Assembly (NCBI GenBank): GCA_034665305.1
Contig: JAXDFZ010000016.1
Span: forward strand, 62,001 to 126,000
DNA length: 64,000 bases
DNA from: DASXRU01 sp034665305
GTDB taxonomy: Bacteria > Acidobacteriota > Blastocatellia > Pyrinomonadales > Pyrinomonadaceae
Direction of reading: 5' to 3'
The notes beneath the pieces are model-generated. The model ran no database searches and was not told where the DNA came from. It saw only the letters and a program-made list of their open reading frames with translations. Position 1 is the stretch's first letter. Each line of letters starts with the position of its first letter. Position numbers and translations under genes: made by a program. Shown one piece after another: positions 17,212 through 27,120 of the stretch.

Positions 17212-19043
17212 GACCCATAAAGGCGTTCTATCAACTCTTCGTATTTTTCGTCGATAACTCGTCGTTTGACCTTTAGGGTCGGCGTTAACTCCCCATTGTC
17301 TATTGTCAATTCCTCCGGCAGCAACGCGATGCGGCGGATTCGTTCGTATTCAGCGAGGCCGGCCGTTAGAGGTATCAATTCATTTTGCACTAGCTTGATG
17401 ACATTTGAATCCTGGCTAAGTTCCTCATGACTCGCTGAGATCGATAACTCCTTTGCGCGGAGACTGGCCTTTAGCGCATCCCAGTCTGGTACAACTAAAG
17501 CTGCCGGCTGTTTCCTGCCAGCGCCTATCACGATTACCTGATTAACGAGTGCGCTTTGCTTGAGCAGGCTCTCCAGGAGTTGGGGAGCTACGTACTTTCC
17601 GTTAGATAGCTTGAACAGATCTTTCTTGCGATCGGTGAGGTGCAAGTGTCCTGCGGCGTCTAAATAACCCACGTCTCCGGTCGCAAACCAACCGTCGTCG
17701 ATCACCGTTTCGGTTGCGTCCTCATGCTTATAGTAACCGCGCATGATGCTGCCGCTCTTAACCAGGATTTCTCCATCTTCAGCAATCCTCACGTTGATTC
17801 CTTCAAAAGGCTTGCCTACGGACCCTACGCTATTGTCATCAGGCCGATTAGCCGACACGATGCAGGTTTCGGTCATTCCGTATCCTTGGAGAATCGGAAT
17901 GCCCGCAGCGAGAAACGAATAAGACAGAGTTGGCGAAATCGGCGCGCCGCCCGAAACGAAGTAGCGAAGACGACCGCCAACCCCTTCCCGCCATTTAGCG
18001 AAAACCAGGCGATTTGCGAGGTTCTGACGGATTTGCAGCATCGGGGGAACGGTTTTGCCTTTGTCCCTTAATTCCGCATACTTCTGTCCCACCTCCAAAG
18101 AACGCTGGAACACGCTCTTTCTCCAGCCTCCCGCCGACAAGCCCTTCTTGATAATCCGATGGTAGACCTTTTCGAAAAGACGAGGTACGGCCGTCATGAT
18201 GGTGGGACGCACTTCGCGCAAATACTCTCCAACCTGATCAAAAGACGCCGCATAGTAAACGGAGACGCCGTTGTAACAGAAAACATAAAAACAGGTTCGT
18301 TCGAATATGTGCGAGAGAGGCAATACTGACAGTGCGACGTCAGTAGATTCGATCGGAAGCGCGTCAGATGCGGCGATTACATTGGTCACAAAGTTCATGT
18401 GAGTCAGCATGACGCCTTTGGGTGTGCCGGTCGTGCCCGAGGTATAGATGATCGTCGCAAGATCATTTGGCTGAACTGCTTCAGTCAACGCGACGTAGGC
18501 TGCCTCACTCTGCTGATCCGTTGCGGCGCCCAAAGCCTCGACTTCCGTTAAGGTCAATGTGCGTTGATCTGCAATCGGACTCTCATCAAAGAAGATAATT
18601 CTTTCGAGACTATCAATATCTTCCAGGCCTTTCCGGGCATGCTTGAAGACCCGTTTCCCTGAAATGAATATCGCGCGCGCGCCGCAGTCCTCAAGGATAA
18701 AACGAACCTGGTCGACTGCCTGCGTCGTGTAGATCGGAACGTTTACGGCGCCGATGCTTAGAATCGCCAAATCGGTAATTGACCATTCGGGACGGTTTTC
18801 CGACAAAAGCGCCACTCGATCGCCAGAGCGAATGCCGAGTTGGGCCAACCCCTTTGCTATGTGATTTACCCGCTGAATGAACTCCTCCGCGGAAATATGC
18901 ACCCATTGGCCATCGCGCTTGTGATTTAGCGCGTCCGCCTTCGCGTAGCGTCGAATTGAGTTCAGGCAGAATTGGGGCAGCGTGATTGCAGCCGCCGAAT
19001 TGCCGGTGGCTGCGGAGGAATGTGCGGTGGCAGTAGACGACAC
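17208..19043 (-). CDS. fadD: Long-chain fatty acid-CoA ligase (AMP-forming)
   Basis: 611 residues of the ANL superfamily. The P-loop TIIYTSGTTGTPKGVMLTH is near residue 200, QGYGMTET (A5) follows later, then the GWFATGDVGYLD block and the C-terminal DRKKDLFKLSNGKYVAPQ (A8). The long-chain type (FACL/AAS) is indicated by KVYHRIIKKG and the C-terminal LTPTLKVKRR. It activates fatty acids with ATP and CoA. The N-terminus is Ala/Ser-rich and uncertain. It stands between the regulator pair and the polysaccharide block and may be unrelated to it. Confidence 0.9.
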   Translation of the reverse strand: MSSTATAHSSAATGNSAAAITLPQFCLNSIRRYAKADALNHKRDGQWVHISAEEFIQRVNHIAKGLAQLGIRSGDRVALLSENRPEWSITDLAILSIGAVNVPIYTTQAVDQVRFILEDCGARAIFISGKRVFKHARKGLEDIDSLERIIFFDESPIADQRTLTLTEVEALGAATDQQSEAAYVALTEAVQPNDLATIIYTSGTTGTPKGVMLTHMNFVTNVIAASDALPIESTDVALSVLPLSHIFERTCFYVFCYNGVSVYYAASFDQVGEYLREVRPTIMTAVPRLFEKVYHRIIKKGLSAGGWRKSVFQRSLEVGQKYAELRDKGKTVPPMLQIRQNLANRLVFAKWREGVGGRLRYFVSGGAPISPTLSYSFLAAGIPILQGYGMTETCIVSANRPDDNSVGSVGKPFEGINVRIAEDGEILVKSGSIMRGYYKHEDATETVIDDGWFATGDVGYLDAAGHLHLTDRKKDLFKLSNGKYVAPQLLESLLKQSALVNQVIVIGAGRKQPAALVVPDWDALKASLRAKELSISASHEELSQDSNVIKLVQNELIPLTAGLAEYERIRRIALLPEELTIDNGELTPTLKVKRRVIDEKYEELIERLYGS

Positions 19044-19161
19044 TAGCTATTCCCTCCGAATGCATTGGTCATTGCAGCTGTGACTTTCACGGAATATGAC
19101 TGTAATGAAGATTAAGTTCCTCATCCTCCTTCAGCAAATGTCCGCTGATCATTCACGAAAA

Positions 19162-20676
19162 CTATCCGGCCTCCGCTGACGGTAACGCATTCTGCGGAGT
19201 CTCACCTTCTATCGAACTCTGCGAGCGTGACCGCCGCCGTCTATGTTTTCGCCCGGAATCGCGTTCAATTCGAGTGTCCATGGTCGCGAGCGCCGCGAGA
19301 ACCAGAAAGAGCAAGGTGTTAGACGTGGTATGTAACGTGAAATCAAAAAAGCTGTGAACCAGAACGGCAAAACATCCGGCCAACGCTCCGGTCGAAACTC
19401 CCCGTCTGAAATCGTCGCGAGTCTCCCGTCGCGCTAACCCCTGGCGAAACAGGATAAAAAGGAAAAACAGGCCCAACGCACCGCCGACGATTCCCCCATC
19501 GGCCAGAACTTGCAAGTAGTCGTTATGCGCTTGTTCCAGTCGGAAGAGGCCGTTGCGGGAATCGTACTGCGAGTACAACACACCATAAGCTCCCATTCCG
19601 GCGCCGACAATTGGATGGTGCCTTATGATATCTGTCGTCACCGCCCAAAAATGTGTCCGTCCCGTTGTCGGATCCTCAGCATTGACTGAGCCCAGGAGGC
19701 GCGTAAAGACATCAGCGCCGCCCAACAGAACAACTCCTCCCACCAGTACGATCAGAATTCCGGTCGCGAGCGCCAGCCTCTTAATCGCAGCGAAAGCGCG
19801 AGTCTTCCGATTCCCCGAGCGGCGGCCGGATTTTGCTCCGCTGGTGATCACGACGAGGAAAAAGAGTTCGGCCACGAAGCTTATCATTCCGCCGCGTGAG
19901 TTTGTCATTACCAGAGCAATGCCCATTAACGCGACCGCAAAAATGTACAGCAGTCGCTTCTCACGCTCGACGACTCCAGAAAACAGCAGGCCCAGCGGCA
20001 CAGCCAAAGCGAGTTCCATGTATCCGGCGAAATGGTGCCGGTTAATGAATGGTCCGAACGCCGTGCTCTGCGGCAGTTCGCGAATCCAGTAGATCCTCGT
20101 CGGGCTGCCGATCAGCGATTGAGTGAGGCCAAACATGGCCAGGAGAAACCCAAAGATCGTAATTGTCCTGACCAGGTTTCGCAGACGGCGCGGCGAATCC
20201 ACGAAGACGAGTGTGGCTGAAAAATAGATAAGCAGGGCTGCTATTTGGACTAGAAAAAACTGCGTCGCATAAGGGTCGGCGGATAAGCTTTTAACGGGAT
20301 TGAGCGAGAGGTCCGCCGCGCTTGATCCACCCAGTGGCAGTAATTGGATCAGGCCGAGCAGAAAGGCCCCGAGCAGCGTCAACTGCAACAGGTTGCGACT
20401 CACACGTAAGGATCGCAAGCGCCAGGCGTCGGCTATCCATAACCCGATTATCGCAACCGCGCCGAACGTAAAAACTGCCAGGGACCAGGAATGCACGGTC
20501 CCGTAGGCCAGCGTGGTCAAGACAATCGCGACACACAGGATCAGAAATACGAAGCGACTTGCAAACGTATGTGCGGTCTCAACCTTGGTCCAACGAGCCG
20601 GCCTAGTGTGCCGCGGCGTCGTTGCCAGGTTTTGTTCCGGCAACTCGGCCGGCAAGCTGGATATTGAAGTCGTCAT
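19162..20676 (-). CDS. O-antigen ligase / Wzy-C family membrane protein, second copy
   Basis: 504 residues from the ATG at 20676 (a TTG at 20691 is the alternative); both overlap the TPR gene by over 70 bp. About 11 membrane helices. The family loop is present as HHPIVGAGMGAYGVLY and EQAHNDYLQVLADGG (about 350-390), preceded by MTNSRGGMISF. A Pro-rich cytosolic start and a basic RRRRSRSQSS tail are outside the core. It is the last gene of the long 46121-to-19162 block. The overlap and order suggest it works with the TPR/carbohydrate-binding protein encoded just before it. Confidence 0.85.
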   Translation of the reverse strand: MTTSISSLPAELPEQNLATTPRHTRPARWTKVETAHTFASRFVFLILCVAIVLTTLAYGTVHSWSLAVFTFGAVAIIGLWIADAWRLRSLRVSRNLLQLTLLGAFLLGLIQLLPLGGSSAADLSLNPVKSLSADPYATQFFLVQIAALLIYFSATLVFVDSPRRLRNLVRTITIFGFLLAMFGLTQSLIGSPTRIYWIRELPQSTAFGPFINRHHFAGYMELALAVPLGLLFSGVVEREKRLLYIFAVALMGIALVMTNSRGGMISFVAELFFLVVITSGAKSGRRSGNRKTRAFAAIKRLALATGILIVLVGGVVLLGGADVFTRLLGSVNAEDPTTGRTHFWAVTTDIIRHHPIVGAGMGAYGVLYSQYDSRNGLFRLEQAHNDYLQVLADGGIVGGALGLFFLFILFRQGLARRETRDDFRRGVSTGALAGCFAVLVHSFFDFTLHTTSNTLLFLVLAALATMDTRIERDSGRKHRRRRSRSQSSIEGETPQNALPSAEAG

Positions 20677-21958
20677 ACCAGACCGTTCCAAAAATCGGGC
20701 AAACTGGATCTTCTCCGCACGAGGCGCGACTGATTCTTAGCCGGATGCCTTCGGTGTTTGCTTTGGTTGTAAAGTCGATCGAAAAAACTCCCCAGTTAAC
20801 GGTACCTGTGGGAGCCGGAGCGGACGCGCCCAGAACGCCATTGTCGGTTTCATCAACAATCTCAAAGATAGGCGTTCCAGCGCTCCTCATGTCGTCGACG
20901 CGAGCGTAATACTGGAGGCGGTAGCGCGTCCCGGGCTGCACTACAATCAGTTGGGAGACCGTGTTGAGCGCAAGAGTCGTGGTCGATTTCAGAATCAAAC
21001 GCAAACTCCGGCCGCCGCTGTGAAACTGAGCAGAATCAATTGCAGCCTGCGCAGCCGGTATTGACGTGATCTGCCAACCGAATATGCTGGAACCTGCTGC
21101 GACCGCCGGAGTTTCAAATCCGCCATTAAAGACTTCATTCACGGCGGGCTTAGTCGTTTCATCGGTTGCCAGTTCTTGAGCGACGCTAATCGCATTTTGA
21201 AACCTTTTATTGGCCGCAAATGCTTTTAATAAACTCTCGCCCGTGTCGTGCTGTTCCTTTTTCTCCTGCGGCGTCAGGCTATTCCAAAACCGCAGGGCCT
21301 CGTCCAGCTTCTGATTCGAAATAAGGTAGGACGCGAGTTGGGCTCGAAGCTCGGTGGATCCACCCATCGCCCGTTTCAATGCTTCGGAATCGTCGCCCAT
21401 CACTTGCAAAGCCAGACTGAAGACTTGTGAGCGCAGGGGTTGCGCGCTCTCCGCAGCAAAACGCAATTCCGTAAACGCTTCGTCGGCTCTGCCCGCGCGC
21501 AGCAGAAGATTGCCAAGATACCAATGAGGATAGGCGTACGCCGGCGCGAGTGTGATCGCATGCCGCAATGCCGCTTCAGCGCGCGCAACATCTCCGCTGT
21601 CTTCCAACGCGCGGCCAAAATCCATCCAGAGACGATAATCCCGGGGCGATAATTCCACGGCCTCTGCAAAATGCTTAGCGCCGGCGTCAAGCGGAACTTT
21701 GCCGAAGTCTTTTTGTTCGAGCCGTCCCAGTCGCCAGTGAGTTAAAGGATCCCGGGGCGCCAGGTTAATGGCCACGCGCGCCGAATCAAGTCCGCCATCC
21801 TCCACGCTGGGTCCATATTCGGCGACGGTATTGCCCACGTACCAGCGAATAGCAAACCACCCCCCCACTAAAAACAGGATCAGGGGAATGATCAGGAGCA
21901 CCCGCCGATTGACGGCATGGAGATCGACCAGAATTAGTTCGTTGGAATGCTGGGACAA
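20603..21958 (-). CDS. Membrane-anchored TPR protein with C-terminal carbohydrate-binding-like domain
   Basis: 451 residues, starting at a TTG (no better ATG is seen). A single helix (about 19-40) is followed by tetratricopeptide-like repeats at about 60-180 (HWRLGRLEQKDFGKV, LWMDFGRALEDSGDVARAE, HWYLGNLLLRAGRADEAF). From about residue 275, NEVFNGGFETPA...FGWQI starts a CBM4/9-like jelly-roll, ending with WYDDFNIQL. The protein probably faces the periplasm and could hold polymer near the ligase encoded immediately downstream. The combination is common in Gram-negative exopolysaccharide loci, but no enzyme activity is evident. Confidence 0.75.
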   Translation of the reverse strand: MSQHSNELILVDLHAVNRRVLLIIPLILFLVGGWFAIRWYVGNTVAEYGPSVEDGGLDSARVAINLAPRDPLTHWRLGRLEQKDFGKVPLDAGAKHFAEAVELSPRDYRLWMDFGRALEDSGDVARAEAALRHAITLAPAYAYPHWYLGNLLLRAGRADEAFTELRFAAESAQPLRSQVFSLALQVMGDDSEALKRAMGGSTELRAQLASYLISNQKLDEALRFWNSLTPQEKKEQHDTGESLLKAFAANKRFQNAISVAQELATDETTKPAVNEVFNGGFETPAVAAGSSIFGWQITSIPAAQAAIDSAQFHSGGRSLRLILKSTTTLALNTVSQLIVVQPGTRYRLQYYARVDDMRSAGTPIFEIVDETDNGVLGASAPAPTGTVNWGVFSIDFTTKANTEGIRLRISRASCGEDPVCPIFGTVWYDDFNIQLAGRVAGTKPGNDAAAH

Positions 21959-22028
21959 GATATCGTTTAAGTTTGCCAGTAGGGAAATTAAAGTCGGAAT
22001 CTCTCAGTACAGAATGGCAACGGAAGGA

Positions 22029-23831
22029 CTAATTCTCGCTTAACAATTCCATCTCGATACGCATGCGCCGTAACGTTATGTGGCGCGACTCGCAATCCTG
22101 CTGAATTTGTTTCACCCGCTCCTCGGACAGTCGCGGACTGGAAATCACCACCTCGTCCACGTTTTGCGCAGTGCAAATAGACCCGAGGGAACCGTTGCCG
22201 CCAAATACGCGAAGGCCGTGAATCACTTTGCCTTTCTTGTTCGGGTCATCATCCATGAACCCTACCGGCACGTAACGCAGTTCACGATTATTCAGTATTT
22301 CTCGCAGGAGCAGTTCGCCGCCATCCCCGGCGCCGTAGATCAGCACCCGTCGGCCGGTGCCCGAATGCGGAACCGGAAGGAATTGGCGAAACAGCCGGAA
22401 CGCCATGCGGCTGGCGGCCAGCAACATGAACATCACAAATGCATCGATGACAAAGACCGTGCGCGAGAAACCCACGAAACGAAACTTGAACAGAACAATC
22501 AATACACAAATGATTGAACCAAGCGCAACCGCCTTCGCGAATACCAACAGATCGTCGATGCTCGTGTAGCGCCAAATCCCGCGGTAAACACCCATGACCA
22601 GAAACGCACCCAGCTTAACGAAAACCAGAACCGGAAGCGTGCGTAGAAAAAGTGGCCACGCACTGTTCTGCGATGCGTCGTTGAATTCGATGGCGTAAGA
22701 ACTCCAGTAGGCCAGCGCTATCAGCAGGACATCGAGCAAGACCTCAAAAACTCGCCGCTTATATGAAAGGTCGACCAGGAAAGCGAAGAGCGGTTTATTC
22801 GGCGCCGCCACAGCGTCGGCTTCCTCTTCATATACCTTAACGCCGGCGAGGTAAACGCCCAGCAAAGTCAGCAGCAAAACGATTCCGAGGATGGCAGCCA
22901 GACTGACATCCAGGCGCATTTGGCGAACAGACAAAGCCAGCAAACCTGAAAGACCAGCAAAACCGTAGAGCATCCAAACCGCGCGCCGCTCAGACATCCC
23001 CAGCGCGACCAGCCGATGGGAAGTATGATCCCGTCCGCCCTGCGACGCGGCGCGACCGGATAGTTTGCGCAAGATGGTTACGAAAGTAGTATCGAAAATT
23101 GGAATCAACAGGATCAGAATCGGCACGGCGAGGACGGGAAGGAAACTGCGCGAACGGCCTCCCGATCCGTGTATCAGCGCGGCGCTGGCGAGAAAGAATC
23201 CGACGAACATCGATCCGCAATCACCCATGAAGATGGATGCAGGATTCGAGTTATAAACCAGAAAACCGACGAGCGCGGCCGTAAAGCAGCCAACCAGCAC
23301 CGCTTCCGTCGGCTGCCCGGCCGCAAACAACGCCAGGGTCAAAAAGAAAGATGCGATCGCCGCGATGCCCGCAGCTAATCCATCCATGTTGTCGAGCAGA
23401 TTAATCGCGTTGGTTATGCCGATGAGCCAGAAAATAGTGATCAGCATGTCCAGCGACGGAAACCGCGTCCATTGCAAACTTACGCCGTAATAGACAACGA
23501 ACGCCGAACCCATCACCTGCCCGATTAATTTCTGATAGGGCTTGGCGCGAACGAGATCGTCAACCAATCCGACAAGAAACAGGAAGGTGCTGGTCCCAAC
23601 CACAACCCACACCCGAGGCGTATGCGGAACGAAGAACACGTAGCTCAAGGTCACGCCTGCCCAGATGGCGACTCCGCCCAGCATGGCCGTAGGTTTGCTG
23701 TGCCAGCGATCGGATTTCGGCCGCGCCACCACGCCCCAGCGACGCGCCAGCGCCCGCACGACCGGAGTCAGTGCGAGAACGATCACAAACGACGCGACCA
23801 CCGCGAGCAATTGGGAAACCTTCATCGGCAT
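22029..23831 (-). CDS. Sugar-1-phosphate transferase fused to a CapD-type Rossmann domain
   Basis: 600 residues from the ATG at 23831. The first about 330 residues are a MraY/WecA-family enzyme with 10-11 helices: LVGLVDDLVRAKPYQKL (Mg/UDP site), NAINLLDNMDGLAAG, FMGDCGSMF and DHTSHRL are all present. This moiety would move a sugar-1-phosphate to undecaprenyl phosphate and start the chain. The second part has four helices (about 370-470) and a Rossmann segment LIYGAGDGGELLLREIL. It resembles the N-terminal half of WbpM/CapD dehydratases but lacks their catalytic SDR half. The fused part could sense a nucleotide sugar. Both halves are in one uninterrupted frame. Confidence 0.85.
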   Translation of the reverse strand: MPMKVSQLLAVVASFVIVLALTPVVRALARRWGVVARPKSDRWHSKPTAMLGGVAIWAGVTLSYVFFVPHTPRVWVVVGTSTFLFLVGLVDDLVRAKPYQKLIGQVMGSAFVVYYGVSLQWTRFPSLDMLITIFWLIGITNAINLLDNMDGLAAGIAAIASFFLTLALFAAGQPTEAVLVGCFTAALVGFLVYNSNPASIFMGDCGSMFVGFFLASAALIHGSGGRSRSFLPVLAVPILILLIPIFDTTFVTILRKLSGRAASQGGRDHTSHRLVALGMSERRAVWMLYGFAGLSGLLALSVRQMRLDVSLAAILGIVLLLTLLGVYLAGVKVYEEEADAVAAPNKPLFAFLVDLSYKRRVFEVLLDVLLIALAYWSSYAIEFNDASQNSAWPLFLRTLPVLVFVKLGAFLVMGVYRGIWRYTSIDDLLVFAKAVALGSIICVLIVLFKFRFVGFSRTVFVIDAFVMFMLLAASRMAFRLFRQFLPVPHSGTGRRVLIYGAGDGGELLLREILNNRELRYVPVGFMDDDPNKKGKVIHGLRVFGGNGSLGSICTAQNVDEVVISSPRLSEERVKQIQQDCESRHITLRRMRIEMELLSEN

Positions 23832-23937
23832 AGGCAATTTAGAATCAGAAGAGCAAGAAAACTATTCGATCAGCCAGCGCAAAGCAAGCGTCTGACTCCA
23901 GGCGCCAATCGTCCGTTCAGTTTCGCTTCTGACTTCG

Positions 23938-24918
23938 TTAACCGTTATCCGCCGGCAGACGTCCGTTCTGATAATCAATCACACTCGTCAAAATGCCATC
24001 CAGCTTCAGTTCGGGCTTAAAGCCGATCAGCGCATTGACTTTGGAAATATCAGGCACGCGCCGTGGCATGTCTTCGAATCCTTCCTCGTATGCTTCATCA
24101 TAAGGAAGAAAAACGATCTCAGAGTTCGATTGCGTCAGTTTCTTGACCCGCTCTGCCAGGCCCAGGATGGTAATCTCTTCGTTCGAACCGATGTTAAAGA
24201 CCTTGCCAACCGCATCCGGATGATCGGCCAACTTTATCAGTGCCCCAACAACATCGCCGACATAACCAAAGCAGCGCGATTGCTTGCCATCGCCATAAAC
24301 CGTTATCGGGCGACCGGAGAGGGCCTGTTTTACGAAAGTTGGAATTACCATTCCGTAGCGGCCCGTTTGCCGTGGGCCAACCGTATTGAAGAGCCGCACG
24401 ACCACAGTTGGCAGTTTCTTCTCGTGCCAGTAAGCCAGCGCCAGAAACTCATCGATCGCTTTTGAGCAGGCGTAACTCCAGCGTCCCTTGGTGGTGGCGC
24501 CCATCACCAGATTGCCGTCCTCGCGAAAAGGAACTTCCGCACTCAGGCCGTAGACTTCAGAGGTGGAGGCAACCAAAACTTTCTTCTTTTTCTTATTGGC
24601 CAGGGACAACACGGTTTCCGTACCGCGCACGTTCGTCTCGATGGTGCGCACCGGACTCTCGACAATTAGTTTGACACCGACCGCCGCCGCCAAGTGGATA
24701 ACTGTATCGACCTGGTCCACTAACTCGGCGGTCACGGGCTGGTTATGAACGCTCTCGATAGTGTAATGGAAGCGTGGATGGTCTTTGAGATGCCGGATAT
24801 TTTCAATGCTCCCCGTAGAAAGATCGTCGATGACAAACACTTCATCACCGCGCTGCAAATAAGCATCACTTAAATGAGACCCGATAAAACCGGCGCCGCC
24901 GGTAATTAGAATTCGCAA
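23938..24918 (-). CDS. NAD-dependent nucleotide-sugar epimerase/dehydratase (extended SDR)
   Basis: 326 residues. GGAGFIG at 7-13 binds NAD, and the catalytic set is Ser/Thr in VASTSEVYG (117-124) with Tyr149 and Lys153 in WSYACSKAIDEF. The C-terminal part has the nucleotide-sugar binding features TVYGDGKQSRCFGYVGDVV. The best relatives are UDP-glucuronate decarboxylase and UDP-glucose 4-epimerase types, so the substrate is a UDP- or dTDP-hexose; the exact reaction is not decided by sequence. TTG start with GGAG 12 nt upstream. Confidence 0.85.
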   Translation of the reverse strand: MRILITGGAGFIGSHLSDAYLQRGDEVFVIDDLSTGSIENIRHLKDHPRFHYTIESVHNQPVTAELVDQVDTVIHLAAAVGVKLIVESPVRTIETNVRGTETVLSLANKKKKKVLVASTSEVYGLSAEVPFREDGNLVMGATTKGRWSYACSKAIDEFLALAYWHEKKLPTVVVRLFNTVGPRQTGRYGMVIPTFVKQALSGRPITVYGDGKQSRCFGYVGDVVGALIKLADHPDAVGKVFNIGSNEEITILGLAERVKKLTQSNSEIVFLPYDEAYEEGFEDMPRRVPDISKVNALIGFKPELKLDGILTSVIDYQNGRLPADNG

Positions 24919-24976
24919 AGTTGGAAACTCCCTTCAAACAGCGGCCCGCAGGCCGCGATAAAAACAAACGCACGAC

Positions 24977-26257
24977 TCAGGCGGAAGCGCCTTTGACGCC
25001 GTGCTCGAGAACAGCCGATTTCTGACGCTGCCCTAACAATTTCTGGTACAGGTTAGATAAATCGTTAATTAAGCGTTCCTTCGAATAATTCTCAGTAACG
25101 AACAGCCGGCCCCGTTCACCGAGATTCCGGCGCAATTCGGGGTCATTAATCAATGCGGCCACACCGGAGGCAAACCCTTCACTATCACCGGGCCGTACCG
25201 CCAGCCCTCGTTCGCACTGCACGAACCCTGATCCTTCGGTCACTCTGGAACCCAGAAGATCACACACGCCGCCTACTTCCGTCGCTATCACGGGGCAACT
25301 ATTTGCCATGGCCTCAATCAGCGTTAAGGGCGTGCCTTCGTTATGCGACGTCAGGGCAACGACATCAAGCGCAGGATAAAAGTTTTCCGGATCGTTGCGG
25401 CTTCCCAGAAAAATTACCTGATCACCCAACGACAGCCTCTGCGCCTGCTCCTCGAGCTCGCGGCGCAGATTCCCATCACCCACGATCACAAAGCGCACGC
25501 GACTGTCATCTCCGTGACCGCGCGACTTCAGATAGCGCGCCGCCGCCGTCAAAAACATACTGTGATTTTTGATCTCGGTCAGCCGGCCCACAATTCCCAC
25601 CAGCAACTCCGTTTCAGCGGCGCCCAGTTCAGCGCGCAGAATCCCCCGACGCTGCTGCCAGTTCGCAAAAATTCCGGTGTCAATCCCGAGCGGTATTACA
25701 GTAAATTGATCTGCGCGGCCGACATGAAACACTTCATTGATCTCGCGACGCTGCTGTTCGCTTACAACCACGATTCGATCGGTAATCAGCCAGGCAAGCG
25801 CGCGTTCGATCTGTAAAAACAAACCGGTCTTGAACCGGCCATAGTAACTATGAAATATGTGCCCGTGATAAGTGTGAACGAAACAACTCACTCTGGGACG
25901 GCCGATAAGAGCCCCGGGAGTCAGCCAACGATACAGCAAACCCGCCATTCGTCCCACCGTACCGGCTTTCGCAGTGTGCGTGTGCACCACGTCGGGACGC
26001 TCCCGCAGCATCAGGCGAAATAACCGCACCACCGTTAACGCATCTTTCGGAGAAACTTCCCGACTCATCTCGGGAAAAACCAGCGGCTTCACACCCAACT
26101 GCTCTGCGAAGTATCCCATGTCATCTTCAGTGGGCGGCACAGTTCCGGCCACCAGCGTTGTTTGGTAGTCAGCGGACTTCATCCCTGCCGTCAGCCAAAC
26201 GACATGGCGCGCCGGTCCGCCAACATTCAGTCGAGCAATGATGCGCAGAACTTTCAT
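24977..26257 (-). CDS. Family 4 glycosyltransferase
   Basis: 426 residues, GT-B. The N-terminus reads VLRIIARLNVGGPARHV, a common GT4 opening. The C-terminal domain has VGIVGRLTEIKNHSMFL and the E-x7-E site SHNEGTPLTLIEAMANS. It should extend the glycan from a nucleotide-sugar donor. It lies between the RmlA-like and SDR genes in the long minus-strand block; 78 bp of non-coding sequence separates it from the RmlA-like stop. Confidence 0.9.
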   Translation of the reverse strand: MKVLRIIARLNVGGPARHVVWLTAGMKSADYQTTLVAGTVPPTEDDMGYFAEQLGVKPLVFPEMSREVSPKDALTVVRLFRLMLRERPDVVHTHTAKAGTVGRMAGLLYRWLTPGALIGRPRVSCFVHTYHGHIFHSYYGRFKTGLFLQIERALAWLITDRIVVVSEQQRREINEVFHVGRADQFTVIPLGIDTGIFANWQQRRGILRAELGAAETELLVGIVGRLTEIKNHSMFLTAAARYLKSRGHGDDSRVRFVIVGDGNLRRELEEQAQRLSLGDQVIFLGSRNDPENFYPALDVVALTSHNEGTPLTLIEAMANSCPVIATEVGGVCDLLGSRVTEGSGFVQCERGLAVRPGDSEGFASGVAALINDPELRRNLGERGRLFVTENYSKERLINDLSNLYQKLLGQRQKSAVLEHGVKGASA

Positions 26258-26335
26258 AAGCGCGAAGACCCGAGATTGTGTCTCGGGTGCTTCGTTTTCC
26301 CTGCTAACCGCTGGAAGATCCTTATTGGTTTCAGT

Positions 26336-27103
26336 CTAACGAGCATTCGCCGTCACTCCGGCATTGGTTTCCAATTCAAGCCGGTTGGCGCCGGTTTCCG
26401 CCACCAGATTCGACGCGTACAGCAGACTTTCAAAAGTGCCCGCATCGGACCACCAACCTTCAAGCTCGTTCCAGGTTAGTTCCTTCCGATCGATGTAAGC
26501 GTTGTTGACGTCGGTGATTTCCAGTTCTCCGCGTCCCGAAGGTTTCAGCGTTCGGATGATGTCGAAAACCTTCGCATCGTACATGTAGATACCGATGACC
26601 GCGTATTGCGACTGCGGCGACTTTGGCTTTTCATCTATACGAACCACGTTCGCGCCTTCGATGACCGGGACGCCGAACCGTTGGGGATCGGGCACTTTCT
26701 TAAGCAGGATTTTTGCCCCCGACGGCTGCTGGCGGTAGGCCTCAGCGGCATCACGAACGTTGCCCTGAATAATGTTGTCCCCGAGGATCACGCAAACCGG
26801 ATTGCCGGCCGCAAAATGTTCGACCAGTCCGAGAGCTGCCGCAATTCCGCCCTCGCCTTCCTGGTAAGTGTAGTTCAGATGTTTCAAACCAAAGGCTTTG
26901 CCGTTCCCGAGTAATTTAAGAAAGTCGCCGGCGGAGTTTCCGCCCGTGACAATCATGATGTCCGTTATGCCCGCATTAACCAGAGTCTGAATGGGGTAAT
27001 AGATCATTGGCTGGTCATAGACCGGCAACAAGTGTTTGTTGGTGACGGAGGTCAGCGGCCGCAATCGCGAACCAAGTCCTCCTGCTAAAACGATGCCCTT
27101 CAC
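26336..27103 (-). CDS. rmlA: Glucose-1-phosphate thymidylyltransferase (RmlA-like, short form)
   Basis: 255 residues, shorter than typical RmlA (about 290). LAGGLGSRLRPLT (6-18) and NKHLLPVYDQPMIYYPI form the nucleotidyltransferase site, VILGDN carries the metal-binding Asp, and GRGELEITDVN is the second conserved block. It joins dTTP and glucose-1-phosphate to give dTDP-glucose, the substrate of RmlB at 45087. GTG start with GGAGGAT a few bases upstream. The short C-terminus resembles archaeal or DesIII-type enzymes, so other dNTP or sugar specificity is possible. Confidence 0.85.
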   Translation of the reverse strand: MKGIVLAGGLGSRLRPLTSVTNKHLLPVYDQPMIYYPIQTLVNAGITDIMIVTGGNSAGDFLKLLGNGKAFGLKHLNYTYQEGEGGIAAALGLVEHFAAGNPVCVILGDNIIQGNVRDAAEAYRQQPSGAKILLKKVPDPQRFGVPVIEGANVVRIDEKPKSPQSQYAVIGIYMYDAKVFDIIRTLKPSGRGELEITDVNNAYIDRKELTWNELEGWWSDAGTFESLLYASNLVAETGANRLELETNAGVTANAR

Positions 27104-27120
27104 TTAATCCTCCTCGACCA

